In this document: positions 59,750 to 64,000 of the stretch, in pieces
Layout: every line of letters starts with the position of its first letter
Position numbering within the stretch: the stretch's first letter is position 1
Assembly (NCBI GenBank): GCA_964629575.1
Contig: CAZVUM010000019.1
Coordinates: 6,391-70,390, forward strand
Direction: 5' to 3'
Source of the DNA: JAYPWI01 sp964629575
GTDB taxonomy: Bacteria > Actinomycetota > Acidimicrobiia > Acidimicrobiales > Poriferisodalaceae
DNA length: 64,000 bases
The notes under the pieces: model-generated
What the model was told of the DNA's origin: nothing
Databases searched by the model: none
The model's input: the letters and a program-made list of their open reading frames with translations, nothing else
Translations under genes and position numbers: made by a program

Positions 59750-62233
59750 TCAGCGTGCGAGCTGGCGGATCCGGCGGCCGTATTCCTCCACCAGCGAGCG
59801 GGCGGCGCGATCACTCGCCGCCTCGGCCCAGATCCGGGTGAGTGGTTCGTCGGGATCGGGAAGACACAGCACCCAGCCGTCGTCGAGCACGAGCTTGACC
59901 CCGTCGAGCAACACCTGGGTACGTCCGGACGACTTCTCGATCAACTGGCGCATCACTTGGCCTTTGGAGTCCCACGGCGTGGGCACCGTGTCGAGGGCCA
60001 GATGGACCTCGGGCAGGTAGTCGACGACATCGGAAAGACGCCGGCGGGTCCGAGCGAGGAGCTGGAGCACCACGACGAATGCCCCTGCTGCGTCGTAGGC
60101 AGGCAGGAACCCCGGAAACATGTAGCCGCCCTCGAAGTTGAGGGCGATACCCGCGGCCTCGTCGACGCCGAGCCGCTGCACGGCTGAAGTGGCGAGCGGT
60201 GCGGCGACGACCTCGCCCCCGACGCTCGTCACCAGCGCGGTCGCGATCGCTGGGGCGTTCACGGGAAGCACCGCGGTGAAGGGTCCCGTGTCGCGGAGCA
60301 GGCTGAGGAAACAGAGAGCCGCGGTGACATCGTCGACGACGACTCCGTCGTCGTCGATGAACCTGGCCCGCTCACCGGTCGGGTCGATGACGATGCCCAG
60401 ATCGGCTCCCGACGTCCGCACCAGGTCGGCCACTTGGGATGCCTGGGCGTCGATGTCGTGCTCGATCACACCGGGAGTCGAGGCGTATGGGTTGACCCCG
60501 AGGATGTCGGCACCGAGTTTTCCCAGTACGTCGGGGAGCACCCCCGCCATCGATCCATGCGAATAGTCGACGACCACTTTGAACGACCGCTCACGGATCT
60601 CGGCCAGGTTGACGATGCCGGTGAGGGCGAGCGAGTACCGCTCGAGCGCGTGGGAAGGAACGGTGATGTCACCGACCTCGGAGGCGAGGGCCCGACGGAA
60701 GTCCTGGCGCTGCAGAACACGTTCGACCTTGCGCTGTGTGTTGGCGTCGAGGTCGAGGCCGTCGCCATCGAAGAAGCGGATGATGGCCCGATCGGGATCG
60801 TCGGGATCGAGCCGGAACGTCATGCCGGCCCGGGCGCCTGGGCTTGCGGTGACCTGTCGGGTGACGGGGACCGAGCGGGCTTCGAGGTCGAGGACGTTGA
60901 TCCCCGCAGCGTTCAAGCCGGCCATGGCCGCTCGCTTGAGCATGCGGGCAGACCGGCTCGTGTCGCGGGAGACCGCGACGGTGTCGCCGATCTTCATCGT
61001 CGAGGCGAACGCCATGGCGAGGCGCGCCGAGAGCTCCGGCGTGAGATCGACGTTGGCGAGCCCGGTCACGCCCGATGGCGAGAAGAGGCTGCGCTGGACC
61101 CGGCTCTCCCACACGATCGAGGTGTTGACCACGGCGCCGGCCTCGACCTCTTTTCCTGCGAAGACCCGGACACCGGCGTTGAGCATCGCCCCTTCGCCCA
61201 CGAAGCAGTCGTCACCCAGGACCGCCCCCGTCTCGACCCGGGAGTTGTCGCGGAAGTCGCAACTTCGCCCGGCGAGGGTTCCGCGCAGCTGGGCACCTCG
61301 GCCGATGAAGCAATGGTCGAGGAGCACAACGCGTTCGAGGTCGACGCCGCTCCGCACCCTGACGTCGTTGCCGAGCACCGAGTAGGGGCCGAGACGAACG
61401 CCGGCCTCCACGCGGCAGTTGTCGCCGATCACAGCGGGACCTTCGATGACGGCGTCGGGATGGACGTCGACGCCTTCGCCGAGCCAGACACCGTCGCGGA
61501 CGGCGAAGCCCGGCACGTCGACGGCGACGGTTCGGTCGAGCACGTCGTGGTGAGCGCGGAGGTAGCTCTCGAGAGTTCCGACGTCTTCCCAGTAGCCGTG
61601 GGCGACGGCGCCGTAGAGCGGAGCGCCGTCGGCGAGCAGCTTGGGGAAAACCTCGCCGCTGAAGTCGACCTGCTGGCCTTCGGGAACCTCGTCGAGCACT
61701 GCCGGATCCACGACGAAGATGCCGGTGTTCACGGTGTCGCTGAACACCTGACCCCAGGTCGGCTTCTCGAGGAAGCGTTCGATGGAGCCGTCCTGGCGGG
61801 TGATCACGATTCCGAACTCGAGCGGGTTGGAGACGGGCGTGAGGCCGATCGTCACCATCGCTTGCCGCTCGTTGTGCATGTCGATGATCTGGGTCAGGTC
61901 GATGTCGGTCAGCACGTCGCCCGAGATCACGAGGAAGGTGTCCTCGAGCAGGTGAGCCGCGTTGCGGACCGATCCGGCGGTGCCGAGCGGCTCGCGTTCG
62001 ACGACGTATTCGATCGACACGCCGTAGTCGCTGCCGTCGCCGAAGTGCTGCCGGATCGCGTCCGGCATGAAGGCCAAGGTGACGACGATGTCGGTGATCC
62101 CGTGGCGCCGCAGCAGGTCGATGACGTGTTCCATCATCGGTCGGTTGGCGATCGGGAGAAGGGGCTTGGGCTGGTTGGATGTGAGCGGCCGGAGTCGGCT
62201 GCCCTCACCACCGGCCATGATCACTGCCTTCAT
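59750..62233 (-). CDS. Mannose-1-phosphate guanylyltransferase-like fusion with degenerate phosphomannomutase half
   Basis: 827 residues. The N-terminal 230 residues are a nucleotidyltransferase with AGGEGSRLRPLTSNQPKPLLPI and ISGDVLTDIDL, typical of ManC/GlmU-like enzymes. Hexapeptide repeats (VSIDEGVW..GPAVIGDNCRVEAGVRLGPYSVLG) follow to about residue 375. The last 450 residues follow the phosphohexomutase plan, but the key motifs are altered: TASPGARAG in place of TASHNP, DPTGERARF in place of the metal motif DGDGDR, and LNFEGGYMF in place of EESGH. The second half is therefore probably not catalytic as a mutase. Stop codon near the gcvH start. Confidence 0.85.
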   Translation of the reverse strand: MKAVIMAGGEGSRLRPLTSNQPKPLLPIANRPMMEHVIDLLRRHGITDIVVTLAFMPDAIRQHFGDGSDYGVSIEYVVEREPLGTAGSVRNAAHLLEDTFLVISGDVLTDIDLTQIIDMHNERQAMVTIGLTPVSNPLEFGIVITRQDGSIERFLEKPTWGQVFSDTVNTGIFVVDPAVLDEVPEGQQVDFSGEVFPKLLADGAPLYGAVAHGYWEDVGTLESYLRAHHDVLDRTVAVDVPGFAVRDGVWLGEGVDVHPDAVIEGPAVIGDNCRVEAGVRLGPYSVLGNDVRVRSGVDLERVVLLDHCFIGRGAQLRGTLAGRSCDFRDNSRVETGAVLGDDCFVGEGAMLNAGVRVFAGKEVEAGAVVNTSIVWESRVQRSLFSPSGVTGLANVDLTPELSARLAMAFASTMKIGDTVAVSRDTSRSARMLKRAAMAGLNAAGINVLDLEARSVPVTRQVTASPGARAGMTFRLDPDDPDRAIIRFFDGDGLDLDANTQRKVERVLQRQDFRRALASEVGDITVPSHALERYSLALTGIVNLAEIRERSFKVVVDYSHGSMAGVLPDVLGKLGADILGVNPYASTPGVIEHDIDAQASQVADLVRTSGADLGIVIDPTGERARFIDDDGVVVDDVTAALCFLSLLRDTGPFTAVLPVNAPAIATALVTSVGGEVVAAPLATSAVQRLGVDEAAGIALNFEGGYMFPGFLPAYDAAGAFVVVLQLLARTRRRLSDVVDYLPEVHLALDTVPTPWDSKGQVMRQLIEKSSGRTQVLLDGVKLVLDDGWVLCLPDPDEPLTRIWAEAASDRAARSLVEEYGRRIRQLAR

Positions 62234-62850
62234 GTGGGGGCCTCCGAAGATCTGGCGGTTCGGGCCGAGCGACCGGCCCGCAACGCGTCACGGGCGGCCG
62301 GGACGTAGCCGAACGCCGAGTAGTAGTGAATCGGAAGCCCGGTGAGAGCGCACACCCAGGCACCGACCTCGAACCACGACGCGATGCCGATGTCGCTCTG
62401 GCCCGCGAGGAAGAAGGGGAAGGCGAACATCAACAGGAAGGTTCCGGTCTTGCCCCACCAGGTGACGTCGATGCGCCTCGCCCCGAGGGCGCCGAGCACG
62501 AGGGCCACCACCGATACGAGGGCCTCGCGCACCAGCGCCAGCACGCCGATCCAGATGGGGACCGAGCCGTCGATCATGATGGCGAGAATGCCCACGAGCA
62601 GCATCAGCCGATCGGCGGTGGGGTCGAGGATCTTGCCGAGCTCGCTGACCTGATCGAAGCGCCGGGCGATGAAGCCATCGACCCAGTCGCTGGCGCCGAG
62701 CCCGCCGAGCAAGAGCGCCGCGCCCCAGCGATCGTCCTGGCTGAAGAGCAACCAGAGGAAGAGAGGGATGCAGAAGAGGCGGATCAGGGAGATGAGATTC
62801 GGCACCGTGAAGGGCCGCCACTCGACTGGTTCCCCGCCCTCCGTGTCCAC
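62230..62850 (-). CDS. pgsA: CDP-alcohol phosphatidyltransferase (PgsA-like)
   Basis: 206 residues, overlapping the guanylyltransferase start by 4 bases. The CDP-alcohol signature DGFIARRFDQVSELGKILDPTADR matches DGx2ARx8Gx3Dx3D. Five to six hydrophobic helices place it in the membrane. It transfers a phosphatidyl group to glycerol-3-phosphate or a similar alcohol, making phosphatidylglycerol-type lipids. In mycobacteria pgsA2 (Rv1822) is found just upstream of this same neighbourhood. Phosphatidylinositol-type substrates remain possible. Confidence 0.9.
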   Translation of the reverse strand: MDTEGGEPVEWRPFTVPNLISLIRLFCIPLFLWLLFSQDDRWGAALLLGGLGASDWVDGFIARRFDQVSELGKILDPTADRLMLLVGILAIMIDGSVPIWIGVLALVREALVSVVALVLGALGARRIDVTWWGKTGTFLLMFAFPFFLAGQSDIGIASWFEVGAWVCALTGLPIHYYSAFGYVPAARDALRAGRSARTARSSEAPT

Positions 62851-62860
62851 CCGACTCAGC

Positions 62861-63865
62861 CTAAGGACATGAGTCGGTCAGCGAAAGCCCCGCGGGTTGG
62901 CGATAGAACGCTGCCTTGGCCGCGATGTTCTGCCGGATGCCATCCGTGGGCTGATATGGCAGCGTCGCCCGCTCGCAGGCATCGAGGCGGATCAACTCGG
63001 CCTCGGTCATTCGATCGAGTTCAGCGTCGGCGAGAGTCGTCTCGTATCCCAGGTGGCGCATCTCGTAGCGGCAGAGGCTTTCTGCTGCAGCCACCTCGCC
63101 CTCGCTGAGCGCCGAACGCCACTTGCCGAAGTTGGTCGGCATCACGCCCCGCGACAGGTTGCGCCACGCCGAGTTCTTCTCGGCGTTCTGGCGGGTGAGC
63201 TCGTCGGTGTGAAAGCCGAGCATCGCCGGCTCGTAGTCCTCACCGAGGAACCGGCAGACCTCGCCCATTCGGGCGGCTGGATTCTCGAGAAGGTCCTCGT
63301 AGCGCAGGCGGTGCACCTGATCGCTCTGACCGAGCAGCGCGGCGTGCTTGAGCGTCTGCTGCTGGTCGGTCTTCCACTGGCGGGCCGCGGCCGCTACCCC
63401 ACCGGGGATGTTCTCGTTGCGTTTCCACGACAACGCCATGTCGCGAGGGTCGCGAACGAGGTAGACGTAGCGGGCATCGGGATAGTGGTGCCGCAAGAAG
63501 CCGATGAACTCATAGACCTGGTTCTCCTTGACGAACACGCGCTGCTTCCCGGCCAGCTCCGCCTCGGCGGCGTAGATCGCCGTGAGCAGACCAGCCACGT
63601 CGCCCGGAGCGGCGAACCCGCGCAAGGTGTCGATGTCGAGCTCGAGCTGCCACACCGAGAAATCTGCCCGGTACAACGCGAGCACGTGGCGCAACAACGC
63701 GTCCCAGTTGCCCCGAACCTCCAGGTCGCCGTAGCGGAAGTAGTTCCGCAGGACGGGGTTGAAGAGATGTTTGGTGGAGGGCCCCACGAAGGCGCTGTGG
63801 GCGTTCATCAGCTTGGTGATGAAATTGCTGCCGGAGCGCTCGGAGCACATCAGGAATGTGAACAT
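62861..63865 (-). CDS. Sulfotransferase
   Basis: 334 residues, ATG at 63865. The 5'-phosphosulfate loop is FLMCSERSGSNFITKLMNAH, and the second PAPS segment is YVYLVRDPRDMALSWKRNE. LRYEDLLENPAARMGEVCRFLG is the family helix near the substrate. It is probably soluble and uses PAPS to sulfate a glycan, lipid or small molecule. It is unlike the sulfotransferase half of the fusion at 44.7 kb in sequence. It lies 10 bases upstream of the PgsA-like gene, on the same strand. Confidence 0.9.
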   Translation of the reverse strand: MFTFLMCSERSGSNFITKLMNAHSAFVGPSTKHLFNPVLRNYFRYGDLEVRGNWDALLRHVLALYRADFSVWQLELDIDTLRGFAAPGDVAGLLTAIYAAEAELAGKQRVFVKENQVYEFIGFLRHHYPDARYVYLVRDPRDMALSWKRNENIPGGVAAAARQWKTDQQQTLKHAALLGQSDQVHRLRYEDLLENPAARMGEVCRFLGEDYEPAMLGFHTDELTRQNAEKNSAWRNLSRGVMPTNFGKWRSALSEGEVAAAESLCRYEMRHLGYETTLADAELDRMTEAELIRLDACERATLPYQPTDGIRQNIAAKAAFYRQPAGLSLTDSCP

Positions 63866-64000
63866 CGTTGGTGCCTGTCGGCCGCCCGTCGTGGCCCTGA
63901 ACCGGGGCCCGGGTCGGCCTCTCCCGGCCGTGGCCGGTTCACTCCCGCTGGGGCGGGTCCGGTGAGTCTGGAGGGTCTGGTGAGGTGGGCGGGTCGGGTG
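63866..64000. other. Right edge, no gene recognised
   Basis: The 135 bases upstream of the sulfotransferase start hold no supported gene. On the minus strand the final 50 bases would encode a Pro/Thr-rich stretch, possibly the end of the next gene, which cannot be confirmed here. No promoter motif stands out. Confidence 0.4.

Noticed and set aside
63950..64000. G-rich repeats at the right edge as a structural element
   Set aside because: They look like ordinary Pro/Thr-rich coding or linker sequence on the minus strand and are too short to judge at the edge.

Overview
The window is a GC-rich, tightly packed bacterial chromosome segment that reads as an actinobacterium. The evidence is a mycothione reductase, several LLM-class (F420-type) flavin oxidoreductases, a SerB with two ACT-like domains, and a conserved actinobacterial block on the minus strand at 56.8-62.9 kb (pgsA-like, mannose-1-phosphate guanylyltransferase-like, gcvH, FHA protein, MerR, DUF151 nuclease, MerR). 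A marine or soil Acidimicrobiia-type organism is my guess; the sequence alone does not fix the class. A 100-N run at 52817-52916 shows that this is a scaffold with one join. No rRNA, tRNA, CRISPR array or prophage was seen, and no gene-free stretch exceeds 300 bases.

Layout. 1-8.5 kb (minus): a seven-gene, mostly overlapping operon for N-heterocycle, purine or hydantoin-type catabolism: M20 amidohydrolase, D-carbamoylase, fused FeS/Mo hydroxylase, SsnA-like amidohydrolase, LLM oxidoreductase, nucleoside/guanine deaminase and FAD subunit. It starts beside a palindromic operator candidate. 8.5-13.5 kb: fatty acid desaturase, MFS exporter, a thiamine-binding-domain/HTH protein, and a secreted protein with repeats like fibronectin III. 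13.7-20.1 kb: serB, enoyl-CoA hydratase, an ArsC-family selenoprotein, gcvT and gcvP. 20.1-20.9 kb: a REP-associated transposase (RAYT) bracketed by two identical long palindromes. 20.9-26 kb: DinB-like protein, nucleoside hydrolase, selD, J-domain protein, nucleotidyltransferase, 2OG-Fe(II) oxygenase. 26-34 kb: lipoproteins, mycothione reductase, DUF4012 protein, amidase, anchored Thr/Pro-rich protein, serine hydrolase. 34-43.6 kb: phosphatase, MFS, NicX-like dioxygenase plus acyl-CoA ligase, lacZ, VOC protein, hydroxyisobutyrate-dehydrogenase-like gene. 43.7-49.6 kb: a surface-glycan cassette. 49.6-56.8 kb: mixed metabolism and redox repair. 56.8-63.9 kb: the garA-like locus, phospholipid and sugar-nucleotide genes, and a sulfotransferase.

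The most striking observation is selenium use. Two genes carry an in-frame TGA exactly where their families have a catalytic Cys. One is selD (Sec21 in the SHGAG-Sec-ACK motif). The other is a small ArsC-family protein (Sec12, with Arg60, Arg95 and Arg108 retained). Each TGA is followed by a plausible bacterial SECIS hairpin; the ArsC one has an 8-bp stem with a GGUC loop. Conventional ORF calling truncates both. The catabolic operon at the left edge pairs an SsnA-family protein with a fused FeS/Mo hydroxylase, a combination known from selenium-dependent molybdenum hydroxylase clusters, so SelD may also supply that enzyme.

Other points of interest are a degenerate phosphomannomutase half in the guanylyltransferase fusion, a sulfotransferase-FemAB-like fusion, an FHA protein with a zinc ribbon in the GarA position, and three unrelated proteins that each contain four copies of a 15-bp in-frame repeat.
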